NCBI RefSeq assembly: GCF_900461555.1
Contig: NZ_UGOX01000001.1
Span: 2,307,501 to 2,371,500 of the forward strand
Reading direction: 5' to 3'
Length of the DNA stretch: 64,000 nucleotides
Origin: Legionella quinlivanii
GTDB taxonomy: Bacteria; Pseudomonadota; Gammaproteobacteria; Legionellales; Legionellaceae
Made by a program: the position numbers and the translations under genes. Of this stretch, positions 27,126 to 36,561 are shown in pieces; the stretch's first letter is position 1, and every line of letters starts with the position of its first letter. The notes below the pieces were generated by a model, which saw nothing but the letters and a program-made list of their open reading frames with translations, did not search any database and was not told the DNA's origin.

Positions 27126-28211
27126 TCAAGGTGAATAGGTATTGTTGTTGTACAACAAGCATTCAAGACTTGATTCTAGTTCTTCGAGGGTGTGTCGTTT
27201 AGAAGGTTCTCGTTGGCAACAACCTTCTATATAAGGAATTAACTCTGGCGATAGTGGCAACATCACTTTTGTTAATATTTTCCCCATCGAATAAATATCC
27301 ATACTCTCAGACGCGAGAGGTGCAATGTCTGTATACCAACATTCAGGAGCAATATAATCGCAAGACGCAATGCGTCTGGTTAATTTTTCCTGTGTCTCAC
27401 ATCTGAAAAATGCCGTGTCAATTATTTCGCCTGGGGCATTGGAAAAACCACCATCAATTAAGAAACTACGCCCCAAATTGTATTCACTGCAGGGAGCAAC
27501 ATACTTAATGTTATAAGGGTTCAAATCAAGACATATAATTTTTTTTGAATGGCAGTGTTTTAAGGCTTTTACTGTCGCCAGAAATAATTTAACTTGTTCA
27601 TTAAAATCAGTAACTAAAGACAAATCGCCATAAAGAGAACCATGTATATTCGGTAATACTAATCGGTAAGTGTTTCTGCTTATATCTTCTACATAAAAGC
27701 TGTTTTCATTCGGATAAAGACTTTTAAAAAAATGGTATTTTTTTCTGCTTTCTTTATAATCACATTGTATGGGATCCAGAACAACTTTAGTCTTCTTACT
27801 CTCTTCTTGCGAGGGTGATTTTGCAGAAAATAATCTAGCAGATGAATAAGTCCCTGTCGCCAGATAACCCTTCCTTCCATGCTTATTATTTAAAACAATA
27901 TCTATAATTTTCCTGGAGTACCCGGCCACTTCCTCGAACCAATTCGGCCCGCTCAGTGCAGTTAAACTCTCTGTTTCAGAGATGAGATCTTTAAAAGCAA
28001 TATACCCCGATTGAGTATTACGTTTATTGCCTAAAAAATAGGTTAACCCTCCCGATGCAGGCTGTATTTGAATGTTTCTATTGGATATGTTTTTTTGAGG
28101 ATTAAATTCAACAAGCTTGTATTGGGCTGTAGTTGCAGGAGAATAAGTGGTGCCATCATCGCTTTCATAGCTGGAATCTTCATCCTCTGTTGAGCAAGAA
28201 TATTTAGGCAT
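27126..28211 (-). CDS. Ser/Thr protein kinase-like probable effector
   Basis: The 361-aa protein has a near-complete kinase fold. A glycine-loop-like ATGTYSSARLFSA lies near 113-125. The catalytic-loop equivalent CLDLNPYNIKY has Asp229 and Asn234, with Cys-Leu replacing His-Arg. LIDGGFS near 250 replaces DFG. YIAPECW near 284 matches APE, and SMDIYSMGKIL matches the DVWSxG helix. The key Asp and Asn residues are kept, so activity is plausible. No membrane span or signal peptide is seen. The N-terminal 100 residues are polar with a serine/aspartate-rich start. Confidence 0.65.
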   Translation of the reverse strand: MPKYSCSTEDEDSSYESDDGTTYSPATTAQYKLVEFNPQKNISNRNIQIQPASGGLTYFLGNKRNTQSGYIAFKDLISETESLTALSGPNWFEEVAGYSRKIIDIVLNNKHGRKGYLATGTYSSARLFSAKSPSQEESKKTKVVLDPIQCDYKESRKKYHFFKSLYPNENSFYVEDISRNTYRLVLPNIHGSLYGDLSLVTDFNEQVKLFLATVKALKHCHSKKIICLDLNPYNIKYVAPCSEYNLGRSFLIDGGFSNAPGEIIDTAFFRCETQEKLTRRIASCDYIAPECWYTDIAPLASESMDIYSMGKILTKVMLPLSPELIPYIEGCCQREPSKRHTLEELESSLECLLYNNNTYSP

Positions 28212-28432
28212 TTAATTTGATCACATTGACTACTAAACTGCTACACTAACCTAAAAACAACCAGATTTCAACATGAAAGAACGCAATTTATGTAGGATAA
28301 CCTGGCATATTAATAAAAATATATTTTTCACAGCCTCATTATAACTGCGGGTTATAAAAATCAGCAGTGTGGTTATTACAGGATCATTTTAGCATCATGA
28401 GAAGTTACATCTGCCGATTGTTCAAAATGTAA

Positions 28433-30283
28433 TCAATCAGCATTTGCATAAGAACAAATTATAGTCATCTCACTGAGAGTAGCATGCTCGCCATCAGGAA
28501 AATCATCTGCCGCCCCCATTAGTCTGTCCAATTCTGCCATTGTGTCCTTGGCTTTTGTCCCCGAATCCGTATTAAAAAAGTTATATGTGATATTGTTGTT
28601 TTTCTGGTACAGATAAACTGCGGGATAGAATACGATCAGACTTGTAAATATTGTTAACACTGTATCCACAATACCCATGCAGCCGCGATGCTGTTCAAGT
28701 ACCGGCTTTTCTCTCTCTATTAAAGATTTGCCCTTTGTGCAAAATGTATGTATCGTATTTTTTGTCAGGGGCTTATCTCTGGAAAACGCTTCAGCCATAG
28801 CCGTATCCATTTCACTCAATAGTCGATCAATGGTTGCAAACACCTGGGAATTTTTGTAACGAAACTTATTCCGTTTCTCGTTCAAATCATCCAGCAAGGC
28901 ATATAAGTTATAAAAAAGAGGACCATGTTTACCGGCTTTAGTCTTTGCCAACATAGCTCTCAGAGGTTGTGAATCAATGGACAAAGGTAAAGCAGATCGG
29001 TCACTTATTACCTTTTCCAGATCACTGAATAAAACCACTTGAACTGGATTCAGCTGATGTTGGCGAAGGTAAGTCCTTATTTGCTCTCTGTGTTCTCTAT
29101 TATCCGTAGCAATCATTCGAATATCCTCACCTAATTTCAAAGGTGCTGTGCTACGGTATTCTTTGCAATGAGGCTTAATTAAATCAGACTCCGATACGAA
29201 TATAATTGGATAGGTGGAATCCAATAAAGTTTTCTGGTTAACAGTCAGTTCAAATTGGGCTTGAGGTGTATCAGCCAGCTTATTTAAAACGCGGATGCGA
29301 TCTTCCAGGGCAGAGACATAACTCTGGGCATCCTTCGCCATATTTACAAAAAAATCAGCATTCAATTTCTGGGACAGAAAATTTTCTAGTACATTATTGA
29401 TGCCATCACCACTTTTATTTTGGGCAAGATAGACAAAATGGCTCCTTTTAAAAGCGGGGCTTTTCTTTGATGCAGAAGGCCTTGCCAAACTAAAAAATTG
29501 GGTGACAGGAAGCTCGATATCCTTGATATCACCGCAGACTCCAGATTTAATGGTAAGTTTATCAGGCAGTTGAAGAAGCCCGAGTGCATTCTCAAGATTA
29601 TCCGCGGTCGGGTTTAAAAGAATGCTTTTTATATCCATTCGGCTATCTATAATTTTTTGAATTAAGCCCTCGAAATTCAAGAAGCTGTATACCGCATCTG
29701 TTATATCTCTTTTCGTCAAGGATGAGGGCGGAAGAATAGCTTTTTCGATTGCCTCAAAATCGGGAAAAATATACGTTCCCAGCAATTGGACAAAATAATA
29801 GAATTGAGTAATTGCCTGTAATCGCTGTTTTAGACTATTCAGTTCATTTTTAGTAATTATTTGATCAAGAGATTGGTGCATCTGTCTTGCACGTGTAAAA
29901 TAGATCAAGAGCAAATTAAGCTCGGCACCGACTATGGGACGATTAAGCAGGTTTCTAAAATTATTAAGAACTGCGGTCTTGGTCGGAGGCACAAACTGGG
30001 TATAGCCTCCAGTCACCTCTTTTAAATTGTATTCCCCTGTTTTCAAATTTCCAAAAGAGATGGCTCCTATTTTTTCTTTTTGTACTAATTCAAATCCAAT
30101 AAATTCATAGCCGCCTCTTGTTAATTCCCCTCCCATTGGTGCCACCTGAAAGTCATCAATCATCTTCATAATTGGCATAAGCTGGAAATTTGTCTTAGAC
30201 ATCAGCGCTAGAGCTGCGGAGGTCGTGCCATGGATAAATGGGTCATAGTCACTTAACGGAACTTCTGGTATTGGATTGGGCAT
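28433..30283 (-). CDS. Unknown large protein, probable effector, one C-terminal membrane span
   Basis: The protein of about 616 aa starts best at MPNPIPEVPLSDYDPF. Longer in-frame starts add an apolar stretch without a ribosome site. FIHGTTSAALALM near residue 16 resembles the H-G-T strand of PARP-like ADP-ribosyltransferase folds, followed by GGELTRGGYEFIGFE, but I cannot identify the rest of the H-Y-E signature. The middle is helical. A single hydrophobic span, VDTVLTIFTSLIVFYPAVYLY, lies near the C-terminus, which could anchor it in a host membrane. Not recognised as a named family. Confidence 0.5.
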   Translation of the reverse strand: MPNPIPEVPLSDYDPFIHGTTSAALALMSKTNFQLMPIMKMIDDFQVAPMGGELTRGGYEFIGFELVQKEKIGAISFGNLKTGEYNLKEVTGGYTQFVPPTKTAVLNNFRNLLNRPIVGAELNLLLIYFTRARQMHQSLDQIITKNELNSLKQRLQAITQFYYFVQLLGTYIFPDFEAIEKAILPPSSLTKRDITDAVYSFLNFEGLIQKIIDSRMDIKSILLNPTADNLENALGLLQLPDKLTIKSGVCGDIKDIELPVTQFFSLARPSASKKSPAFKRSHFVYLAQNKSGDGINNVLENFLSQKLNADFFVNMAKDAQSYVSALEDRIRVLNKLADTPQAQFELTVNQKTLLDSTYPIIFVSESDLIKPHCKEYRSTAPLKLGEDIRMIATDNREHREQIRTYLRQHQLNPVQVVLFSDLEKVISDRSALPLSIDSQPLRAMLAKTKAGKHGPLFYNLYALLDDLNEKRNKFRYKNSQVFATIDRLLSEMDTAMAEAFSRDKPLTKNTIHTFCTKGKSLIEREKPVLEQHRGCMGIVDTVLTIFTSLIVFYPAVYLYQKNNNITYNFFNTDSGTKAKDTMAELDRLMGAADDFPDGEHATLSEMTIICSYANAD

Positions 30284-30540
30284 AATAGCACCGAAAATCA
30301 AAAATCCAATTGTACTATTTTTGCGCATAAAATACAAATGATGATACGAAATAGCTGCTTAATGGTGAGGTGTTGGCTTTCATTGAGCCTAATTTAAGGA
30401 TTTCATTGCTGTTTTGCATTCTGATAGGAAAATAATGCTTGTTCCATTCTTTAAACGAGTAGCAGAGTATTCGCGATTGAAGATTCCACTGAAAATGAAT
30501 CTTAAGACTACAAACAATTCTTAGCTTTTGTCTTAACAGC

Positions 30541-30573
30541 TAACTCCAACATCACTTATCGATCTTGGAGTTA
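30541..30573. repeat. Inverted repeat, 9-bp arms
   Basis: TAACTCCAA and TTGGAGTTA flank a 15-base loop in the long gap upstream of the large unknown gene. From 30284 to about 30820 I see nothing else that is convincing. Confidence 0.35.
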
Positions 30574-30821
30574 GTGCAGGGTTACATCTTTAGACTCGAG
30601 AAGGCATCTGCGCGTTGGTTAAATTAGATTTTGCCTCGATTTTGCGGACACTTTGGCAAGTGAGGCAAACTCTCAATTAAAGGTGTAAGAATAAATAAGA
30701 AAGACCCAAAAGACGCTATATAAAGCTCTATTATTTTAAATAAGTTGGAATATTCCAATGCAGAATTGATTTGTTCGTGAATCCCCCTTCTTTCTTTCGC
30801 TGCTGATTTGGTGAACCAACA

Positions 30822-30968
30822 TTAGATAAGATCTCCGCAATATGGCATGGGGCTAGTTTTCTCCCAATACTGACAATATTGCTCAATGTCACCCCAATAA
30901 TTGAGATTAATGTCAGCAGGATTACTAGGCAAAATACGCCAATGATAGAGCACAGGTAAATTATCTTT
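30822..30968 (-). pseudogene. Decayed coding fragment, not recognised
   Basis: A frame open after a stop encodes KDNLPVLYHWRILPSNPAD and, further on, INLNYWGDIEQYCQYWEKTS. It reads like real protein but has no start. It abuts the Fic relic in a different frame, so the two could be parts of one broken gene or a fusion of debris. Confidence 0.4.
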
Positions 30969-31149
30969 TCACGGTAATCACCCTACATCTAAATTCTCCA
31001 GGAGTTGCATGAGATCCTCTAACGCCTTGCATTAAGTGTTCATGAATTTCTGTGATAAGGCATAGCGATAATGGAAGGTCTGCTAACCGCCCTAGTCCAT
31101 AATCAAGCGCTTTAATATAGTTTTGTACTTCGAATACATAAAAAATCGA
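30961..31149 (-). pseudogene. Relic of a Fic-family protein (N-terminal domain)
   Basis: The minus strand encodes VQNYIKALDYGLGRLADLP, LSLCLITEIHEHLMQGVRG and then SHATPGEFR. This matches the conserved Fic_N to Fic junction (ALxxxxxRLxxLPLSxRLIxEIHxxLLxGVRGxxxTPGEFR). There is no start codon, and the frame ends soon after TPGEFR, before the catalytic HPFxxGNGR loop, which is absent. It is a dead fragment of an AMP-transferase-type gene. Confidence 0.7.
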
Positions 31150-31243
31150 TTATAGAGTTATGATCTTAGCCATTGCAGCGAGAGTTTTGTGATATCTTAC
31201 ATGAGCTAAAAAAGAATATTAATTATTGGAAAATTTTAATACT

Positions 31244-31780
31244 ATGAGCAAAATTATACTATATATTGCCACTTCTGAAGATGGCTATATAGCAGATAAA
31301 AACGGCGGTGCTGATTGGTTACCGCATCCCAAAGATGATCATGATTTAGAGGTTGTTGGCTATAAAAAATTAATGCAGCGTATCGATATAATTTTGATGG
31401 GCAGCAGTAGCTTTAAGCAAATTATAGGTTTTGGCAATTGGGGATGGACTAATAAACACACTTATGTTTTTAGCAAACAAGTTTTAAAAGCCCCACTTTC
31501 ATGTATTACTATTACGAATGATAGTCCAAGCCAATTCATAAAGAAGATAAGAGAAAATGGAACAGATAAAGATATCTGGCTGCTTGGCGGTGCTAATCTT
31601 GCAAAAAGCTTTGCTGAGGATCGATTAATCGATGAAATCATTCTTACAATCGTTCCTCAAATTTTAGGTGACGGCATACCCCTCGGCTTATCTTTCGACA
31701 ATTTTTATTTAACAAATGAAGAACCTTTGATGGATAACATCATACAGAGAACTTATTTAAGGAATCAGTCATGCCCCTAA
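31244..31780 (+). CDS. DHFR/RibD-C family reductase
   Basis: The 178-aa protein has the DHFR-like fold of the RibD C-terminal family: KIILYIATSEDGYIADKNGGADWL at the start, IILMGSSSFKQII (NADPH contact), KDIWLLGGANLAKSF (GG motif) and DEIILTIVPQILGDGIPL. Members reduce pteridine- or flavin-precursor-like substrates. Bacterial YwjB/YyaP-type proteins of this size are poorly defined. The ATG used lies 18 bases inside a TTG-started frame. Its end overlaps the start of the resistance-like fusion gene, so the two are translationally coupled. Confidence 0.75.
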   Translation: MSKIILYIATSEDGYIADKNGGADWLPHPKDDHDLEVVGYKKLMQRIDIILMGSSSFKQIIGFGNWGWTNKHTYVFSKQVLKAPLSCITITNDSPSQFIKKIRENGTDKDIWLLGGANLAKSFAEDRLIDEIILTIVPQILGDGIPLGLSFDNFYLTNEEPLMDNIIQRTYLRNQSCP

Positions 31781-33219
31781 GCTTTGAGAAAATAAGCCTG
31801 CAGCACGTTGATATTATTTTTGATTGGCTTGCAGAACCTTTTATTCAGAAATTTTGGGATAATACACAGAGTCATAAAGACGATATTTTAAATTTTGTTA
31901 ATGGTAGAAAAGAACCTTCGAATTATTGTGATGGCAAGTATGTTTATTGGATAGCAAGCTGTGATGAATCTCCATTCGCAATGCTGATGACGATTCGAGA
32001 AACAACAGAGGATCATATTGATGACATTAAATTAAATCACCTTTCCAAAACAGGTCATACTTACGGTATCGACTACATGATCGGGAATAAAAATTATTTT
32101 GGCAAAGGCTATGGTGCTAAGACATTATCACAATTTCTTGATTTTTTCAGAAAGGAATTCGATGCATCAGCAGATACTTTTATAATCGACCCTGCAGCCG
32201 ATAATCCTAGAGCAAAGAATGTCTACATGAAGGCAGGTTTTGAGCATGTCGCCGACTTTGTTATGTCTGGCGATGTTTCTGGTGCTGGTAAACCACATTA
32301 TTTATTGATTAGACGATTTGAACCCACTGAGTCTAATGATGAATCATTTAACATCACAACTGATCTTGCACGCGAGCTCATTGCTGAGCAATTTCCCGAA
32401 TTTGCTCATTTACCCATTGAGTCAGTTGAAAAGCAAGGACACGATAATCGCACCTATCGTTTAGGGTTGGATATGTTAATTCGCATGCCAACTGCTGAAT
32501 CTTATGCTTTGAAGGTGCCTAAAGAACAATCCCTATTACCGCAGCTAGCGCCTTATTTAACCGTCAGTATTCCTACTCCAATCAAAATGGGCACTGCTTC
32601 ACAGAGATATCCTTATCCCTTCTCCATTTACAAATGGTTGGAAGGAGTGAGTATTAACCTTCTTGTGTTGGATAATAATTGTCTGGAAAAACTTGCATTT
32701 GATTTAGCAAAATTTTTAAAAGAGCTGCAAAGCATTCGCAATATAGAGGGCCCCGCTCCAGGCCAGCATAATTGGTGGCGTGGGGATCATGTCAGTGTTT
32801 ATGATAAAGGCGCTCGCGAACAAATTTCAGAGCTATCAACTGTTATTGATGGAAATGAGGCAATAAAACTATGGGAACGAGCCTGTAAGACAAAATGGAA
32901 CAAGTCGCCTGTATGGATTCATGGTGATTTTGCTATCGGTAATATGCTACTTAATGAGGGCAAACTATCCGCTATTATTGATTTTGGCGGAATGGCTTTA
33001 GGTGATCCTGCTTGCGATCTTGTGATTGCGTGGACTTTTCTTAACGGAAAAGCACGTGACATCTTTTTTCAAGAGATAGATTTAGATGAAAACACTTGGC
33101 TTCGCGCAAAAGCCTGGGCTTTATGGAAAGCCTCTTTCGAATTGTGCCAAATAACAGATAAAAACAGCCCCGAGGCGCTTATACAAAAAAGAACTATTGA
33201 GGATGTAATATATGGATAA
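31771..33219 (+). CDS. Two-domain aminoglycoside-modifying-like enzyme: GNAT acetyltransferase fused to APH phosphotransferase
   Basis: Residues 1-185 are a GNAT acetyltransferase of the AAC(6') type (FIQKFWDNTQSHKDDI; acetyl-CoA loop KGYGAKTLSQFL; NPRAKNVYMKAGFEHV). Residues 195-482 are an APH-family kinase with nucleotide loop EKQGHDNRTYRLG, catalytic WIHGDFAIGNMLL and metal-binding IIDFGGMALGDPACDL. The order matches the AAC(6')-APH(2'') bifunctional enzymes of Gram-positive bacteria, though sequence similarity cannot be measured here. The substrate could be an aminoglycoside or another hydroxyl/amine compound. Confidence 0.78.
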   Translation: MPLSFEKISLQHVDIIFDWLAEPFIQKFWDNTQSHKDDILNFVNGRKEPSNYCDGKYVYWIASCDESPFAMLMTIRETTEDHIDDIKLNHLSKTGHTYGIDYMIGNKNYFGKGYGAKTLSQFLDFFRKEFDASADTFIIDPAADNPRAKNVYMKAGFEHVADFVMSGDVSGAGKPHYLLIRRFEPTESNDESFNITTDLARELIAEQFPEFAHLPIESVEKQGHDNRTYRLGLDMLIRMPTAESYALKVPKEQSLLPQLAPYLTVSIPTPIKMGTASQRYPYPFSIYKWLEGVSINLLVLDNNCLEKLAFDLAKFLKELQSIRNIEGPAPGQHNWWRGDHVSVYDKGAREQISELSTVIDGNEAIKLWERACKTKWNKSPVWIHGDFAIGNMLLNEGKLSAIIDFGGMALGDPACDLVIAWTFLNGKARDIFFQEIDLDENTWLRAKAWALWKASFELCQITDKNSPEALIQKRTIEDVIYG

Positions 33220-33346
33220 CTATGTTCTCGATACTTATCTTGGTGAACTATCTGATGAAATCAACAAACTTTACGGATACGTCAAAATAGCAGGTGATTA
33301 TTTTTTCAGGGGTATTTCTTTAAAATGCTTGGATCCAGATGTTTAA
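33212..33346 (+). CDS. Small ORF coupled to the fusion enzyme gene
   Basis: This 44-aa ORF (MDNYVLDTYLGELSDEINKLYG...) begins inside the stop region of the previous gene with an 8-base overlap, which suggests coupling. It ends 50 bases before the left end of the island, so it could be a small gene or a gene cut short by island insertion. No family recognised. Confidence 0.35.
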   Translation: MDNYVLDTYLGELSDEINKLYGYVKIAGDYFFRGISLKCLDPDV

Positions 33347-33396
33347 AAACAATATTTATTCGAGGAAAGCATGAGATCTGATGATTGGGTACAATC

Positions 33397-33416
33397 GATT
33401 TTACTATGCCGTTGAG
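33397..33416 (+). repeat. Left attachment-site-like repeat of the genomic island (attL)
   Basis: GATTTTACTATGCCGTTGAG repeats the tRNA-Thr 3' end and its flank at 57874-57893 with one mismatch, in the same orientation. Similarity continues loosely into GCGAGTTCAAAT, equivalent to the tRNA T-loop. A tRNA-gene end plus a distant partial copy is the normal footprint of tyrosine-integrase insertion. Confidence 0.75.
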
Positions 33417-33552
33417 CGAGTTCAAATGATGAAGAGTTAACAAGTTTTAAGTGAGTAATTAGCTCTTGAGCCTTCCAATCAAAGAATCATCACTCGTATG
33501 TTGTTTCTTCTTCATTGAGTTGGAAGCATAGAAGCGAGACAAACCGAGGGGC

Positions 33553-33747
33553 TTATTTGTGTTTCTTTTTGGCTTTTTTCTTGTCTTTCTGTTTGCCGCC
33601 ACCAGCCTTCAGCCGCATGTCGTCGCCGATAATCCCCATGTCGCCAACCCCCATATCGCCGCCGCCAACCCCCCCTGAGAGTTTTTCCAGTTCAGTATCT
33701 GAAACTTTATCCAGTTTTTTATCTTTTGGTGTAGATTGTTCTGACAT
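33553..33747 (-). CDS. Double-glycine leader peptide, possible microcin or RiPP-like secreted peptide
   Basis: The 64-aa product has a canonical GG leader ending DKVSDTELEKLSGG, with Leu at -4, Leu at -7, Glu at -8, Val at -12 and Gly-Gly at the cut site. The predicted mature part is 38 aa. It starts with a Gly/Asp/Met block (VGGGDMGVGDMGIIGDDM) and ends in an extremely basic lysine tail (KQKDKKKAKKKHK). The ATG has AGGAG at the correct distance, and an upstream Met at 33765 lacks one. Such leaders are cut by C39 peptidase ABC exporters. No such exporter and no immunity gene is adjacent. It lies 136 bases inside the left island end. Confidence 0.65.
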   Translation of the reverse strand: MSEQSTPKDKKLDKVSDTELEKLSGGVGGGDMGVGDMGIIGDDMRLKAGGGKQKDKKKAKKKHK

Positions 33748-33872
33748 ACATATCTCCTGTGGCAAGGTATCTTGCTTTATTAGTATAGAAAATGTTTAAA
33801 TATCTATCAACTAAACGGTGGCAATTTACTAAATAATCACAAATTCACTACTTATTGTTGGGACAGTTTTCG

Positions 33873-34333
33873 ATGCTCATTCACTCTGATTTTAAGCTGC
33901 CCAAAGAATGGTGGACAGGAAACGATTAAGCAGCATTTAGGCAACGAAGCTTTAACTTCCTTTCAAATTAAAAGGCGCTATCATTAGCTTTTTTTGAAGA
34001 GATTAAAATAGATGCTGACTGCCCAGTTTTTAGAGCAATTAATTTCAAACTATATCAAGAGACCTCTGGGTTGGAAGAACGATGGCTTTTTATTAAAAAA
34101 ACAGGCTGGGCTTATCCGCGGCATCCTTTTTTGCCAATGAATCAATTCTGCTTACAGATTGCAGAGCAAATTGCGGGTGAAGATGAAGCGATTTGCCAAA
34201 CTCTGATGTCAGGCATCAGGAAAATTGGCCGTGTCCCCGCAAGCACTAGCGCTTTAAAAGAGAATACTGAGGAGAATGGCCATTTTCCCGTCCATAAATT
34301 TATTTTGGCCAAAAAAGAAGGAGTGTTGTTGCC
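33873..34333 (+). pseudogene. Frameshifted gene cut by an IS, family unknown
   Basis: Successive frames encode MLIHSDFKLPKEWWTGND, then KQHLGNEALTSFQIK, then a long stretch with ALSLAFFEEIKIDADCP and EERWLFIKKTGWAYPRHPFL. They read as one broken protein that is lost at the left end of the IS (VLLP then IS sequence). The final 126-codon frame has no ATG. I do not recognise it. Confidence 0.45.
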
Positions 34334-34411
34334 TGTAAACCTCCCGTAAAATAGCACCATTCAAAAATAGAGTTTCTCCAGCATAATAAATAAGCAAGAG
34401 GAGGAGAAACG

Positions 34412-35324
34412 ATGAAACGCAGCCGATTTACAGAGCACCAGATATTAAATATTTTAAAACATGTAGAGAATGGCCGTCTGGTAAAGGAGGTCTGTCGTGA
34501 GCATGGAATATCCGATGCTACCTATTACAACTGGAAAGCTAAATATGGTGGGATGGAAGCCTCAGATATTAAACGTATGAAGGAACTTGAGGAAGAAAAT
34601 GCAAAGCTGAAGCGGATGTTCGCTGGAAAACCGTGCCTTGAAGGATGTGATAGAAAAAAAGCTTTAAAGCCGGCAGAGAAAAGGGAAATGGCTGATTATC
34701 TGGTAAATGAATACGGCCTGAGTCTTAGACAGATCTGTGCCGCTTTAAGCCTGAGTCGCACAGGTTACTATTATCAGCCGGCAGTCAATAAGGATGAGGC
34801 AGTGATTAAAGAGCTGATGGAAGTTACCGAACGCTATCCGCGTTATGGCTTCAGGAAAGTGTTTGTCAAACTGAGGCAGGCGGGGTTTACATGGAATCAC
34901 AAAAGGGTTTACCGGGTTTACTGTGAATTGCAGTTGAATATCCGCCGTAAAGGAAAGCGGAGATTGCCTGCACGCAACCCGGAGCCTCTTGCGGTTCCCG
35001 CTACAGTTAACCATACTTGGTCTGCTGATTTTATGAGCGACGCATTGAACTGCGGCAGACGATTCAGGACATTTAATGTGGTTGATGATTTCAACCGGGA
35101 AGCACTGGCCATTGAAGTGGATCTGAGCCTACCTGCCCAACGGGTTACCCGGGGGCTTAACAGCATTGCTGCCAGTCGAGGATATCCGGCAAACTGCGGC
35201 TTGATAATGGGCCTGAGTTTATCTCGCTGGTATTGGCTGACTGGGCTGAAAAACACGGAGTTACTCTTGAGTTTATTCAACCCGGAAAAACTACTCAAAA
35301 TTCATTTGTTGAACGGTTTAATCG
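34412..35324 (+). pseudogene. IS#1 transposase, 5' part (orfA-orfB), broken
   Basis: The start [17 protein letters not shown] with helix-turn-helix [23 protein letters not shown] is a standard IS3-family OrfA. A small deletion near residue 70 ([14 protein letters not shown] in place of the normal leucine-zipper end) runs OrfA into the OrfB frame ([35 protein letters not shown]). A second frameshift after SRGYPAN destroys the middle DDE region, and IS#2 then interrupts at GAACGGTTTAATCG. It cannot make an active enzyme. Confidence 0.8.
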
Positions 35325-35352
35325 TGGAGTTGCCCCTATAAAACCGAACCAC

Positions 35353-36116
35353 CTAACTCACCGCTAATAAGCTCCTGATATATTCTCTTGGAGCCATCAT
35401 TTTTAAGCCTTTATGAGGCGCAACTTCGTTGTAATCGTCAAACCATTCAGGAAGCTTTTTCATAACAGTCTGCGCATCATCAAGATCAAAAAGCGACATA
35501 ATCTCGTTTAAACGTTTTAACAAACGCTTCTGCCATACCATTGCTTTCAGGGCTATATGCTGGTGTTGTCCTCACATCAAAGCCCAGGTTTCTTGCAAAA
35601 GAAACAGTGTCCCTGGCCACATAGCAAGGGCCATTGTCAGTTAACCACTGTATCTGTTTGGGCATGTATTCTGCTGCACCAAACCGGTACTCTACACTTT
35701 CTAGCAATAAGTCCCTGATTGCTTCTCCGTCAATGCCCACTGTCGAGGCAATATAGCCTAATACTTCTCTGTCACAAGTATCCATTGCAAAAGCGACATG
35801 AACTCTATCACCGTTAGCGCACTGTATGGTAAAACAGTCTGAACACCAACGAGTGTTGCTATGCAATGTAATGACTTTCCCATCATGTACTCGTGTTTGT
35901 TTTTTGCCATACGCCGGCAGTAATAATTGATTTTGCTTCATAATACGATAGACACGTTTATGATTGACGCAGGCAAGACCTGCCTTTTTTAACTCATGAT
36001 TAAGAAGTTGTAACCCTGCGATAGCCATAACTACTCCGTTTATCCGTTATTTCACGAATGTAAGGCAGTAGTTCCTGATCACGTATTTTAACCGTTTGTT
36101 TTCTGGAGTGTTCCAT
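35353..36116 (-). pseudogene. IS#2 copy A transposase orfB, frameshifted
   Basis: The frame begins MEHSRKQTVKIRDQELL and continues through the rve integrase core (WCSDCFTIQCANGDRVHVAF, then WLTDNGPCYVARDT and SPESNGMAEAFVKTFKRDYV). Indels near the start and after KTFKR break the reading. The last piece ends APREYIRSLLAVS. It is inactive unless rescued by a full copy elsewhere. Confidence 0.75.
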
Positions 36117-36175
36117 ATTTTTCAACCTCTGCATTAAGTGGGAGCGAGAAACCTGCAGTGCCCTGTCAACTGCTC

Positions 36176-36561
36176 TTATTCGAAATCGCTTATCCCGTAC
36201 AAGGGTTGTCGCGAGATCAGTTTTTTTTCTCGACCCAGCTTAACTGCTTCACGCAGAATCTCATTTTCCAATGTCTTTTGTCCAAGAACTTGCTCAAGTT
36301 GCTTAATACGCTTTTTCAACGCCTTGGCTTCGCTTTCAGGGATGACTTCTTCTGTTTTAACGCTGGTCAATGCATTCTCCATTATTTTTCGCCAGTAAAA
36401 TAGTTGACTGGGGGAATACCGTGTTTGCGTGCAATAAAGGATACTGTTACGCCTGTTTGGTAAGTTTCATGAACTATTTGTTGTTTTTCGTAAGCTGTCC
36501 AACGTTTTCGCTTACGGCTGGAGTGAATTATTTCGTTACATTCTATTGTTGTTATAGTCAT
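36176..36561 (-). pseudogene. IS#2 copy A transposase orfA, frameshifted
   Basis: It corresponds to the intact orfA of copy B (start MTITTIEC, C-terminal leucine-zipper region KRIKQLEQVLGQKTLENEIL). Small deletions in the middle separate the helix-turn-helix half from the zipper half. Confidence 0.7.
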
